Below are positions 8,326 through 16,162 of a stretch of DNA of 35,250 nt, piece by piece. Location of the stretch: NCBI GenBank assembly GCA_023406915.1, contig JAEXTR010000343.1, positions 1 to 35,250 of the forward strand. Reading direction: 5' to 3'. This stretch comes from Bacteroidota bacterium (GTDB taxonomy: Bacteria; Bacteroidota; Ignavibacteria; Ignavibacteriales; Ignavibacteriaceae). Under the pieces are notes generated by a model. The model saw only the letters and a list, made by a program, of their open reading frames with translations, did no database searches and was not told the origin of the DNA. The translations under genes and the position numbers were made by a program. How positions within the stretch are numbered: position 1 is the stretch's first letter; each line of letters starts with the position of its first letter.

Positions 8326-9216
8326 TCATCGTACAAAGAGAAGGGCAATACCTCCGATGGCGATGACCGTCCCTATTACTCCCCTCATGGTGACTTTCTC
8401 CTTGTAAAAAATCCTCATCAACGGAATCATGAGTATCGGCATGGTAGACATCAGAGTTGAAGCAATACCAACCGGCGCATTAGATACGGCTATCAGACTG
8501 AACGTAATACCCAGAAATGGTCCGACAATACTCCCTCCAATGGTAAAAGCGAGCGCCCTGGGATGACTTCTGTACAGTCTAACAGGATTCTTGTACTTAC
8601 CCAATATCAGCAGCATCGGAAAGAATACAATCACTGATGCTACAATCCTGATAAAGGTGGCAACAAACCCATTGACTTCACCCATATTAAATGCCAGTTT
8701 CGCAAGAATAAGTCCCACTGCCTGACCAACTGCACCCATAAATCCTAGAAACAATCCATATGGTGTCACCTTGAATGTTTCTTCCGTCTGAACCCGCTTT
8801 TCAAGAACCACAACTGATATCCCGACGATGGTAATAACAATGCCGAGGATACCAATAAATGGCAACTGCTCATGCAGGAAAATGTAGCTCAGAACAAGCG
8901 CCATACCCGGGGAAAGCGCCATCAGAAGCATTGCCATTCTTGGCCCAATGTGAAGATAAGACTTGAATAAGAACGCATCATCTATCACCAGACCAATGAG
9001 TCCGCTCAATCCAAGATAGATACCCTGTTCTGGTAACACAGGGTGAGCAAGTCCAAAAATAAAAATGGTGGAGGAAAGCAAAAAGACGGCAATCAGCAGT
9101 CGATTAATGTTTAACTGCATCGAACCAGTAATCTTTGCTGCTTCGGAAAAGAAGATAGATGTGAATGACCAAAGGACGGCTGTAATCAGAGCGGAGATTT
9201 CACCAAGAAAGGGCAT
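8326..9216 (-). CDS. EamA/DMT-family membrane transporter
   Basis: A 296-residue inner-membrane protein of the drug/metabolite transporter superfamily, with about ten hydrophobic helices arranged as two EamA repeats (about 5-137 and 152-293). The first repeat begins 'LGEISALITAVLWSFTSIFFSEAA', and the junction has the basic stretch 'VVLEKRVQTEE'. Substrates of this family are varied (metabolite or amino acid efflux) and cannot be read from the sequence. It converges with glnS on its 3' side and follows the TonB-domain gene by 71 bases in the same direction, so it may be read through from that operon. No clear Shine-Dalgarno. Confidence 0.88.
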   Translation of the reverse strand: MPFLGEISALITAVLWSFTSIFFSEAAKITGSMQLNINRLLIAVFLLSSTIFIFGLAHPVLPEQGIYLGLSGLIGLVIDDAFLFKSYLHIGPRMAMLLMALSPGMALVLSYIFLHEQLPFIGILGIVITIVGISVVVLEKRVQTEETFKVTPYGLFLGFMGAVGQAVGLILAKLAFNMGEVNGFVATFIRIVASVIVFFPMLLILGKYKNPVRLYRSHPRALAFTIGGSIVGPFLGITFSLIAVSNAPVGIASTLMSTMPILMIPLMRIFYKEKVTMRGVIGTVIAIGGIALLFVR

Positions 9217-9265
9217 CAGTATCGTAATTGGTTAAAAAATGACACGGCAAATTAGTGATACTGAT
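9215..9265. repeat. 9-bp inverted repeat spanning the transporter start
   Basis: ATCAGTATC at 9215-9223 and its exact reverse complement GATACTGAT at 9257-9265, separated by 33 bases. The left arm covers the start codon of the EamA gene. It could be a repressor site or a leader hairpin; no regulator is evident and chance is possible in this AT-rich gap. Confidence 0.25.
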
Positions 9266-9287
9266 ACCCTTTCACAAGGCAATTCTT

Positions 9288-10058
9288 CTATTGGAGCTTG
9301 AAGAGAATAGGGATAACTATTTTCATATTTACCTTTTTCCCATTCTTCATGCCAGAGGTAAAAGGTGTTTTACGAACGGCTTCAATGGCAGCCTTATTCA
9401 GTTCATCACCAGCACCCTGAAAGACTTCGCAATGTGTTACATTGCCATTTACATCAATATACGCTTCAACCAGTACTTTACCCTGCAAACCCTGCGCCTT
9501 TGCGTTTGGCGGATATACAACGTTCTTAACCAGGGTACCGATACCACCTACCGGCATTGGCATTTCATCTGCCTCAGTATAGTACGCAACCTTGTTCCGA
9601 ACATGATACTTTTGATTGTCTTTGTTTTTTACCAGCCCGCTGCTGATATCAACGAGGAGTGGAAACTGATACTTAATCCCCTTACCTTCTCTCTCTACTT
9701 TCTTGAAAGTGGAGGTCTTAAGGACTGATTCCATCATGAGATTATCCCGTTCATCTGCTTGCACCTTTTCAACCAACCGCACATAATCAAGTTTACCTTG
9801 TTCACTAATGAAAACTCTGTAGTTCAGCTGCTTTGTTTCACCGGGTAATTCACGAAGCTTTTGCAGGAAAGCTGCTTCATTGAGTTTCTCCAAACCAGAA
9901 ACGAATACACCTTCTTTCTCGATGTCTGTAATCTGCATATAAACAGCATCTTCATCCGGTTTTAGTGTTTTAGATGTGTCACTATCATTGCAACCGGGTG
10001 TGAATGCCGACAAAAGAACCAGGAGACTTAAAAACAGGGTATAGAAAACTTTTTTCAT
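9288..10058 (-). CDS. Lipoprotein-like protein with TonB-type C-terminal domain
   Basis: 256 residues from the ATG at 10058, chosen because GAGG lies six bases upstream; a GTG one codon earlier is too close. It has an N-terminal signal segment ending 'FTPGC', an imperfect lipobox, so lipid attachment is possible but not certain. The C-terminal ~80 residues form a TonB C-terminal domain ('VVYPPNAKAQGLQGKVLVEAYIDVNG' in part, then 'AAIEAVRKTPF' and 'PILFKLQ'). The middle stretch ('NYRVFISEQGKLDYVRLVEK' to 'YQFPLLVDI') looks like a diverged second copy of the same fold. It has no proline-rich spacer and no long cytoplasmic anchor, so it is unlikely to be a classical energy-transducing TonB. It closes an operon after the ECF sigma and anti-sigma genes, five to eight bases downstream. 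Confidence 0.8.
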   Translation of the reverse strand: MKKVFYTLFLSLLVLLSAFTPGCNDSDTSKTLKPDEDAVYMQITDIEKEGVFVSGLEKLNEAAFLQKLRELPGETKQLNYRVFISEQGKLDYVRLVEKVQADERDNLMMESVLKTSTFKKVEREGKGIKYQFPLLVDISSGLVKNKDNQKYHVRNKVAYYTEADEMPMPVGGIGTLVKNVVYPPNAKAQGLQGKVLVEAYIDVNGNVTHCEVFQGAGDELNKAAIEAVRKTPFTSGMKNGKKVNMKIVIPILFKLQ

Positions 10059-10066
10059 CACTTACC

Positions 10067-10522
10067 TCACATTTTTGCGGTTTTAACAACTTTATAGCTT
10101 GAACTATCAATAACCGGAACAACCGGATAGCCAAAGTTCATTTGCAACAACTCCAGCTTCTCATCCTGCTCAGAAATCTGACTATTCTGATGCATGATGG
10201 TTTTATCCTGCTGAATATTTTGAGAGAGCAAAACCAAAGACATAATCAGCAAGATAGCAGCTGCGGAAGCGGATATCCATTGCACAACTGTTGCATATGG
10301 CTTCTTCTTTCTCTGTTCTTCCTTAATCAGCGTAAGTACATGATCATCAGCGGTTTCATCTTCCTGATAGTCCGCAAGGAGCTTTAATCCGGATAATGCT
10401 CTGTATAAAGCCCGGGCCTCTTCGTCATTGGCGAGGAGCAAAAACACCTCTGCTTCCTGCTCAATTTGTAGCTCACCATCAAGAAGTGATTGAATGCATA
10501 ATTGCTGATTTTCTGTTAGCAT
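10067..10522 (-). CDS. Membrane anti-sigma factor (putative)
   Basis: 151 residues. The N-terminal ~75 are acidic and helical ('MLTENQQLCIQSLLDGEL', 'LANDEEARALYRALSGLK'), as in anti-sigma domains that hold an ECF factor in the cytoplasm. A single membrane helix follows at about 83-103 ('ISASAAAILLIMSLVLLSQ'), then a short periplasmic tail with a coiled-coil-like glutamine-rich stretch. It lacks the HxxxCxxC zinc-binding signature of ZAS proteins. The assignment rests mainly on position, one base after the ECF sigma gene, and on topology. The periplasmic tail is short, so a separate sensor, perhaps the downstream TonB-domain protein, may relay the signal. Confidence 0.75.
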   Translation of the reverse strand: MLTENQQLCIQSLLDGELQIEQEAEVFLLLANDEEARALYRALSGLKLLADYQEDETADDHVLTLIKEEQRKKKPYATVVQWISASAAAILLIMSLVLLSQNIQQDKTIMHQNSQISEQDEKLELLQMNFGYPVVPVIDSSSYKVVKTAKM

Positions 10523-10523
10523 A

Positions 10524-11075
10524 TTACTTCACCATTTTTTCAAGATACAGAATGAGTTTTTGCCTGATACGAAACAGTGCGCTTTTCACCTGAGATACCT
10601 CTAATCCAGTTACTACTGAAATCTCTTGATACGAAAGACCCGAATATTCTTTCAATAAGTATACTTCACGTAGCTGCTCCGGTATCTTGAGTAGGTAGTT
10701 CTGAATCAGATGGGCAACCTCGCTTCTTTCGTACACAGACTCCAGCGTATCAGCTTCAGGCAGTTCCAGAGCAGATATATCCTGCACTGAATAGGAATCC
10801 CTATGCGTTAGTTTTCTCCTGAAGTGCATATACACTGCATTCCGTGCAGACTTGAAGATATAGGATACTGCCGCACGTGAATCAGTGATCTTATTAAAGG
10901 ACTGATAACATCCGATAAAGACATCCTGCAGAATGTCTTCAGATAGCATTTTGTCATTTGTCATTTTTAAGATGTACTGATACACCGGTCTCTTAAAACG
11001 GAGATACAATTCAGTGAACAGGCTCTGTTCTTGAACTGGCTGCTGCACAGTGTTCCGATCATATAATGAATACAT
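10524..11075 (-). CDS. ECF-family RNA polymerase sigma factor
   Basis: 183 residues, the normal ECF size. Region 2 is about 20-90 ('YLRFKRPVYQYILKMTNDKMLSEDILQDVFIGCYQSF', given here in part as its key pieces 'DILQDVF' and 'SYIFKSARNAVYMHFRRK'). Region 4 is about 125-180, with the helix-turn-helix 'YSGLSYQEISVVTGLEVSQVKSALFRIRQKL' represented by 'LSYQEIS' and 'QVKSALFRIRQKL'. It should direct RNA polymerase to a small regulon, probably including its own operon. It is followed by the anti-sigma gene after one base. A 7-bp hairpin ends three bases before the start codon and there is no Shine-Dalgarno, so translation may be controlled by RNA structure. Confidence 0.92.
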   Translation of the reverse strand: MYSLYDRNTVQQPVQEQSLFTELYLRFKRPVYQYILKMTNDKMLSEDILQDVFIGCYQSFNKITDSRAAVSYIFKSARNAVYMHFRRKLTHRDSYSVQDISALELPEADTLESVYERSEVAHLIQNYLLKIPEQLREVYLLKEYSGLSYQEISVVTGLEVSQVKSALFRIRQKLILYLEKMVK

Positions 11076-11078
11076 ACT

Positions 11079-11096
11079 TGCATCTATAAAGATGCA
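11079..11096. promoter_or_regulatory. Hairpin immediately upstream of the ECF sigma start codon
   Basis: TGCATCT (11079-11085), loop ATAA, AGATGCA (11090-11096): a perfect 7-bp stem with a 4-base loop. On the transcript it would end three bases before the ATG of the sigma gene, where a ribosome must bind. It could limit translation, or be a weak end signal for the histidine kinase gene upstream; no T-run follows, which argues against a terminator. Confidence 0.4.
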
Positions 11097-11129
11097 TCAG
11101 AAGAGGAAAAGTTATCTAAGAAGGAAAAA

Positions 11130-13727
11130 TTATAATGGAAGGGTAACTCTAAATGTACTGCCTTCACCTGGCTTGCTTTCAACTGAGATGACACCCTCCA
11201 TCTTGGTTACAAACTCCTTTACGAGCAATAGTCCCAGCCCAGTTCCCTTCTCCATGCTAGTACCTGGTCTGGAATAATTCTGATCAATTCTGAAGAGTTT
11301 CTCAATATCCTCCGGAGGCATACCTATACCGGAATCAGTAACTGATATAGCAACCTCGTTGCTTGTTGTGGATGAAGTAAGGGTAATTGAACCACCAGGG
11401 TTTGTAAATTTAATTGCATTGGATATAAGATTGCGCATCACTGTTTTAAACATATTTTCATCAACAATAGCCGCAATATCCCGTTCCATAAACACCGAGA
11501 GTTTCAGATTTTTTGAGAGGAGTGCTGCCTCAAATTGTAGCAACACATCTTTGGTGAGAATATATAGATTTGATAATTCAAGCTTTACAGCAATCCTTCC
11601 GGTCTGAGAGCGCGACCATTCCAACAGATTTTCCAGCAGAATGTAAGCTTCTTTTCCGCTCTCCTTTATCTTCTCAAGGTATTTCAACTTATCTGCGTCC
11701 TTAAAGGAAGCGTAATCTTCTATTAAAACCTCTGCGATCCCATTGATTGCATGAAAAGGATTTTTAAGATCGTGTGCAATGATTGAGAAGAACTTATCCT
11801 TTGCAAGATTTGTCTCGCGAAGTTCAGCATTCTGCTGTTGCAGCTTTCTCTCTGTCCGCTTACGTTCGGTAATTTCCCTGATAATAGCACAAATGAGGGA
11901 TTCAGTCTCAGTTTTTATAGGAAAAACTACATACTGTACGAAGTACTCCTTGCTGGAAATTACTATTCTGTCTTCTAAAAGCTTATTATAGAATGGCCTG
12001 AGTAAATCAATCAGCATTTCTGACTCATGGCGTTCGAAAAAGCTCTGAGCTGATTTCCCGTTCCTATTTGGTAAATATATCTTTATAATATCAAGAATCG
12101 TCATTTCAATGGCACGCCTGCGCGGAAGCCCAAAGATTTCCTCACATGCTTTATTCCAATATGTTATTCTCCCGTACTTATCAGCAATCAGGATTCCATC
12201 TACTGAACTCTCCGCCAGCATTTTAAATTTTTCTTCACCAGCACGCAGAGCAGCTTCTGCTTCTTTCTGTTTGGTCAGATCAACGAGTATGGAAATAATA
12301 CTTTCGACTTCACCATCCTTGCTGAAGAGAGGCGCTTTTGTAATGTAAACCTCCCGTCGCTGGTTGTTAGGAAGGCGCAAAGTAATATCCATGCTATCGA
12401 TTGCCCGGGTTTGAATCTGACGCTTCTCCTTCTGCATAAGAAGCCTTGCCATATCCTCATCATAAATATCCAGAAGAGTCCTGCCAATTATTTCATTGTG
12501 GGTAACATCCATAAATCGAACCATCGCTTCGTTACAATCGGTAATAATTCCTTCGAGGTTCTTGATGATAATTGGCGTTGGTAACGCGTGGAGTATATAT
12601 TCAACACGTTCCTTCATGGCTCGGACTTGCAGTTCTGCAGCTTTTCTCTGTTCAACCTCCTGGGCAAGCCGCCGGTTAACTCGAACGAGGTAAAAAATAA
12701 AACCAACGGCAACAACTGCAACCAGCAGACTTATCACCGTAATTCTTAGCATATTAGAAGAAATGGGAGCATAGCCCTCAGGATCAAAAACGAAACCGGT
12801 CAGATCATATGTTTTGGGTACAATCCCTAGTTCTGCAAATGATGATGCAATGCTTTCCCAACGTTCCATTGAAATTTCGCCAACAGTACCATTCCCGGAT
12901 TGAATCAGTCTGGTAATAACACTCGCTTCATAATACAGCTGTTCAACTGATTTTCTGCCTGGGAACTTAGAATTTATGAACTCTATTAGTTCCTCTTTGT
13001 GAGTGAGTGCATATTCCCATCCCCTGATGGTTGCTTTTTTGACTTTTTCTACCGTCTCCGGATTCTTCCTGGCATAATCTTCGGAGGTAAAAAGGCAGTC
13101 TCCATAAAAAGAGGCCCCATAATTGACAGGTCTGAAAAGCTTATACGGAAGATTATGCTTATGGAAATAAAATGGTTCGTTTGTGGAATAGCAAGAAATA
13201 GCATCAACAGAATCAGAGAGCAAGTCAGCAAAACGAAAGGAATGGGGTACGGTAGTAAAAGCGTTCAGAGGAATCTTTTCCCTGCTGAACATATACATCA
13301 ACTCTGCATCCTGTGTATTCAGCATTACCTTTTTCCCAATCAGGTCCCGAAGATCATTAATACCCCGATCACCTCTGACAGCTAAGGATAGAGGTGACTC
13401 CTGAATGATTGCAGCAACCAGAACAATTGGCTGCCCATTAATTCTGTTCATAACCAGTTCAGAGAGTCCGATACTAAAGTCAGCCTTTGCGGTAAGTACA
13501 TCAACAACCGGATTTGTAGTGTTATTCCCCTCTACTATAGTAACATGCAACCCCTCATCACGATAGTATCCCCTCTCCAAAGCAGCATAAAAACCCGCAA
13601 ACTGGAACTGATGGTACCACCTCAACTGAATTGTTACTTCTGTTGCCTGAGGATACACCCGGGAAGAAACAATCAGCATAAACCCGCACAGAAGCAACCA
13701 AAGATATTTCTTTGGAAAGAGAATCAT
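11130..13727 (-). CDS. Histidine kinase with SsuA/THI5 (NMT1)-like periplasmic sensor
   Basis: 865 residues. A signal peptide or anchor (1-27) is followed by a periplasmic-binding domain of the SsuA/THI5/NMT1 class at about 30-310, beginning 'LRWYHQFQFAGFYAALERGY', the motif of pyrimidine/thiamine-precursor and sulfonate-binding proteins. Next come a membrane helix (327-349), PAS 371-490, PAS 500-625, HisKA with 'FFSIIAHDLKNPF' (H652) and HATPase_c (about 755-865, 'NLISNAIKF', 'DSGIGMP', 'GTGLGLLLVKEF'). The binding domain of an ABC importer has thus become the sensor of a kinase. There is no receiver domain and no adjacent response regulator, so it is an orphan. The ECF sigma gene follows after 54 bases in the same direction; whether they share a transcript is unclear. 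Confidence 0.93.
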   Translation of the reverse strand: MILFPKKYLWLLLCGFMLIVSSRVYPQATEVTIQLRWYHQFQFAGFYAALERGYYRDEGLHVTIVEGNNTTNPVVDVLTAKADFSIGLSELVMNRINGQPIVLVAAIIQESPLSLAVRGDRGINDLRDLIGKKVMLNTQDAELMYMFSREKIPLNAFTTVPHSFRFADLLSDSVDAISCYSTNEPFYFHKHNLPYKLFRPVNYGASFYGDCLFTSEDYARKNPETVEKVKKATIRGWEYALTHKEELIEFINSKFPGRKSVEQLYYEASVITRLIQSGNGTVGEISMERWESIASSFAELGIVPKTYDLTGFVFDPEGYAPISSNMLRITVISLLVAVVAVGFIFYLVRVNRRLAQEVEQRKAAELQVRAMKERVEYILHALPTPIIIKNLEGIITDCNEAMVRFMDVTHNEIIGRTLLDIYDEDMARLLMQKEKRQIQTRAIDSMDITLRLPNNQRREVYITKAPLFSKDGEVESIISILVDLTKQKEAEAALRAGEEKFKMLAESSVDGILIADKYGRITYWNKACEEIFGLPRRRAIEMTILDIIKIYLPNRNGKSAQSFFERHESEMLIDLLRPFYNKLLEDRIVISSKEYFVQYVVFPIKTETESLICAIIREITERKRTERKLQQQNAELRETNLAKDKFFSIIAHDLKNPFHAINGIAEVLIEDYASFKDADKLKYLEKIKESGKEAYILLENLLEWSRSQTGRIAVKLELSNLYILTKDVLLQFEAALLSKNLKLSVFMERDIAAIVDENMFKTVMRNLISNAIKFTNPGGSITLTSSTTSNEVAISVTDSGIGMPPEDIEKLFRIDQNYSRPGTSMEKGTGLGLLLVKEFVTKMEGVISVESKPGEGSTFRVTLPL

Positions 13728-13770
13728 ATATGTTTTAATATACTAAAACTTGAAGTGAATGTAAAGAGAG

Positions 13771-13790
13771 CCAAAAAACTACTTTTTTGG
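13771..13790 (-). terminator. Possible terminator hairpin over the glycosyltransferase stop codon
   Basis: CCAAAAAA (13771-13778), loop CTAC, TTTTTTGG (13783-13790): a perfect 8-bp stem overlapping the stop codon of the glycosyltransferase gene. It is AT-rich, with T-runs inside the arm and none after it, so it is an atypical terminator and may act weakly in both directions. Confidence 0.35.
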
Positions 13791-14960
13791 TGTGATGTAG
13801 GTCTCAATTGCCTCCTGATAGATGCTTATCAATTGTTGATATGCAACTTCAGGTGAGTACTTTTCTTTGAATTCTTGAAATGCTGTTTCACCCATTTGCC
13901 GGAGTTCTGTGGGGTGGTTCATTGACCATCGGATTTTTTCAATAAAGTCATGGAGACTCCCCACCTGAAAGAGAATGCCGGTTTCACCATTCCGTATTAG
14001 TTCAGGTATCACCCCAATATTCGATGCCAGAATTGGCTTTGCATAAGCAAAGGACTCAGGGATTGGCATTCCCATCCCTTCATACAATACCGAAGGGAAT
14101 AATACCAAAGCGGCTTTAAAAACCGTTTCAGCCAATTTATCTCTTTCCAGTACACCCAGATATTTCAGATTTGATATTTGCAATGACTCTAACTCAGATT
14201 GCAATGGACCCGCCCCGGCAACAACAAAATGATACTCCGGCAGTGCCTGCGCCGCCTTCATAACCAAATCAAAACCTTTCAGGGGGTCTAGTCTTCCAAA
14301 GTAAAGCAGATAATTATCGTTTGAGGGCGTTATCCGAATATCGGGTGTATGCGAAAAGTTTGGCTTTACCAATATCTTTTCCTCGGGTAAACCACCCTGT
14401 ACAAACAGCTTTTTACCAAAATGTGTCAAAGCAATAAATCTGCTTATACTCTTATCCCATACATTCCGTTTTCTCGCTTTCTCAATCGTGTGCGCCAGGT
14501 GGAAAGTATGGAAATATGAATCCCGATAACACTTTCGTTTCACCGAATGATACAATGAACGCCCAACACACTCTGTGCATACCGCCCCATCACGATAAAG
14601 CATTGAATTAGTGCATATAAGCCGATAGCTGTGAAGAGTCATCACCAACGGAATATTCTGATCCGTACATGCATCGACCACACTAGGTGATAGCAGCGGG
14701 TAAAAGTGATGAAGGTGACAGATATCAGGTTTAAAGGTTTTAATTTTTGACGTTAAATCATTATAACTCTGCCTGGACCAAATCGCATTCGAAACTAATG
14801 AGATTTTTTGGGGGATGGAAAAAGACTCAATATCTCTATTGTCTTGTAAGTATTGTTCTACAATATGCCCATTGTCATATAAAAGTTTTCTTTCATTCTC
14901 AACGACGGTCTCCTCCCCACCCCTGAGCGCGTACATATTATGAATTTGTAGTATTCTCAT
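13779..14960 (-). CDS. Glycosyltransferase family 4
   Basis: A 393-residue GT-B glycosyltransferase, probably acting at the cytoplasmic face of the inner membrane on a lipid-linked sugar. The N-terminal Rossmann domain starts 'MRILQIHNMYALRGGEETVV', the glycine-rich acceptor loop of GT4 enzymes, and has 'DICHLHHFYPLLSPSVV'. The C-terminal domain has 'YFGRLDPLKGFDLVMKA', 'VVAGAGPL', and the nucleotide-sugar motif with 'PSVLYEGMGMPIPESFAYAKP', the E-x7-E pattern. The inserted region with cysteines ('CTECVGRSLYHSVKRKC') is common in a subset of these enzymes. It is transcribed divergently from the ammonia-lyase gene and stands apart from the main surface cluster, though in the same region. The sugar used cannot be told. 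Confidence 0.9.
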   Translation of the reverse strand: MRILQIHNMYALRGGEETVVENERKLLYDNGHIVEQYLQDNRDIESFSIPQKISLVSNAIWSRQSYNDLTSKIKTFKPDICHLHHFYPLLSPSVVDACTDQNIPLVMTLHSYRLICTNSMLYRDGAVCTECVGRSLYHSVKRKCYRDSYFHTFHLAHTIEKARKRNVWDKSISRFIALTHFGKKLFVQGGLPEEKILVKPNFSHTPDIRITPSNDNYLLYFGRLDPLKGFDLVMKAAQALPEYHFVVAGAGPLQSELESLQISNLKYLGVLERDKLAETVFKAALVLFPSVLYEGMGMPIPESFAYAKPILASNIGVIPELIRNGETGILFQVGSLHDFIEKIRWSMNHPTELRQMGETAFQEFKEKYSPEVAYQQLISIYQEAIETYITPKK

Positions 14961-15004
14961 TTCTCGATATTTTTGTATACATGCTTAACTATGGAATCTG
15001 TCTT

Positions 15005-16162
15005 ATGTCTCATGCGAGTCCGGTTTTTTTTATTAATCACCTTCGAAATTATGACGATTTATCAACTGAAACAACCTCTTGTTATGTAAATCTTTCTGCT
15101 CCTCGATTCCACAAAAATATCAAAGGCTACAAACCAACACCTTTGGTTGAGTTACCAGGACTGGCTGCATCAATCGGAGTTGATAAGATTTTTATAAAAG
15201 ACGAATCAAAACGATTCCACCTCAAGGCATTTAAGTGCCTGGGGGCATCATTTGGTATTCATAGCGTTATTGGTAATAAAGGGGGGAGCGAGTTTGATCT
15301 TATTTGCAGTGCAACAGATGGTAATCATGGAAGAGCAGTGGCTTGGTATGCACGTCAAATTCAAAAGAAATGTGTAATCCTGGTGCCAATAGGGACCACA
15401 CAGCAGCGAATTGAGGCAATCAGGTCTGAAGGGGCAGAAGTGATCATTGTGAAGGGTGATTATGATACTACCGTAGAAATAGCTTTTCAATACTCCATTG
15501 AAAATAATGGATTACTGGTTCAGGATACTGCGTTCGACAATTATGAACTGATACCGCAACTCATTATGCAGGGATATACAACGATGATGGAAGAGATCAG
15601 GGAAGAATTAGAAATAAAGGGTTGGAAGAATAGTTTTGATTTGGTACTGATTCAAAGCGGCAATGGGACATGGGGGGCAGCTGTGGCATCTTACCTTCAT
15701 TCTGAAAGCAATAATTCAATACCACAGATCATTTCGGTTGAACCGTTTGAGTCTGATTGCTGCTTCAGTGCGGTTTTTTCAGGGAAAATCATTCAAACTC
15801 AAAAGTCTCAAAAAACTATGATGGCAGGATTGAATTGCGGTACGATATCCAAACTCGCATTCCCCATTTACAAAAGTGTTTTCTCTGGAATGTTGTTACT
15901 CAAAGAAGAACACACAATTAATGCGATGAGATTATTTGCATCACCATTAAAAAGCGATGCGGCTATTGAATCAGTGGAATCAGGTGCGGCAGGATTGGCG
16001 GGATTAATGGCGTTGACGAAGGACAAATCTTACGCAGACCTTAAAGAGTATCTGGGAATCGGCAAAAGGTCACGGGTTCTGATTTTCAATACTGAAGGAA
16101 TTACTGATCAATCAAATTATGACAAAATTGTAAAAAGACAGTTAAACTTTTTCAGGGATTGA
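15005..16162 (+). CDS. ygeX: Diaminopropionate ammonia-lyase (PLP-dependent)
   Basis: A 385-residue fold-type II PLP enzyme that converts 2,3-diaminopropionate to pyruvate and two ammonia. I start at the ATG at 15005 (GGAA about eight bases upstream) instead of the one at 14981, which has no ribosome site. Motifs: 'YKPTPLVELPGLA'; 'KDESKRFHLKAFKCLG' with the PLP-binding lysine at K77; 'SATDGNHGRAVAW' with the catalytic aspartate at about D105; 'IMQGYTTMMEEI'; 'SGNGTWGAA'; 'IISVEP'; and 'NTEGITDQSNYDKIV' at the end. All match Escherichia coli YgeX (DpaL) from memory. It is the only rightward gene between leftward surface genes, and its 3' end overlaps the CotH gene on the other strand by 11 bases. 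The local source of diaminopropionate is not apparent. Confidence 0.88.
   Translation: MSHASPVFFINHLRNYDDLSTETTSCYVNLSAPRFHKNIKGYKPTPLVELPGLAASIGVDKIFIKDESKRFHLKAFKCLGASFGIHSVIGNKGGSEFDLICSATDGNHGRAVAWYARQIQKKCVILVPIGTTQQRIEAIRSEGAEVIIVKGDYDTTVEIAFQYSIENNGLLVQDTAFDNYELIPQLIMQGYTTMMEEIREELEIKGWKNSFDLVLIQSGNGTWGAAVASYLHSESNNSIPQIISVEPFESDCCFSAVFSGKIIQTQKSQKTMMAGLNCGTISKLAFPIYKSVFSGMLLLKEEHTINAMRLFASPLKSDAAIESVESGAAGLAGLMALTKDKSYADLKEYLGIGKRSRVLIFNTEGITDQSNYDKIVKRQLNFFRD

Noticed and set aside
9255..9728. 157-residue rightward open frame
   Set aside because: It is the antisense shadow of the TonB-domain gene, with no family resemblance and no ribosome site.
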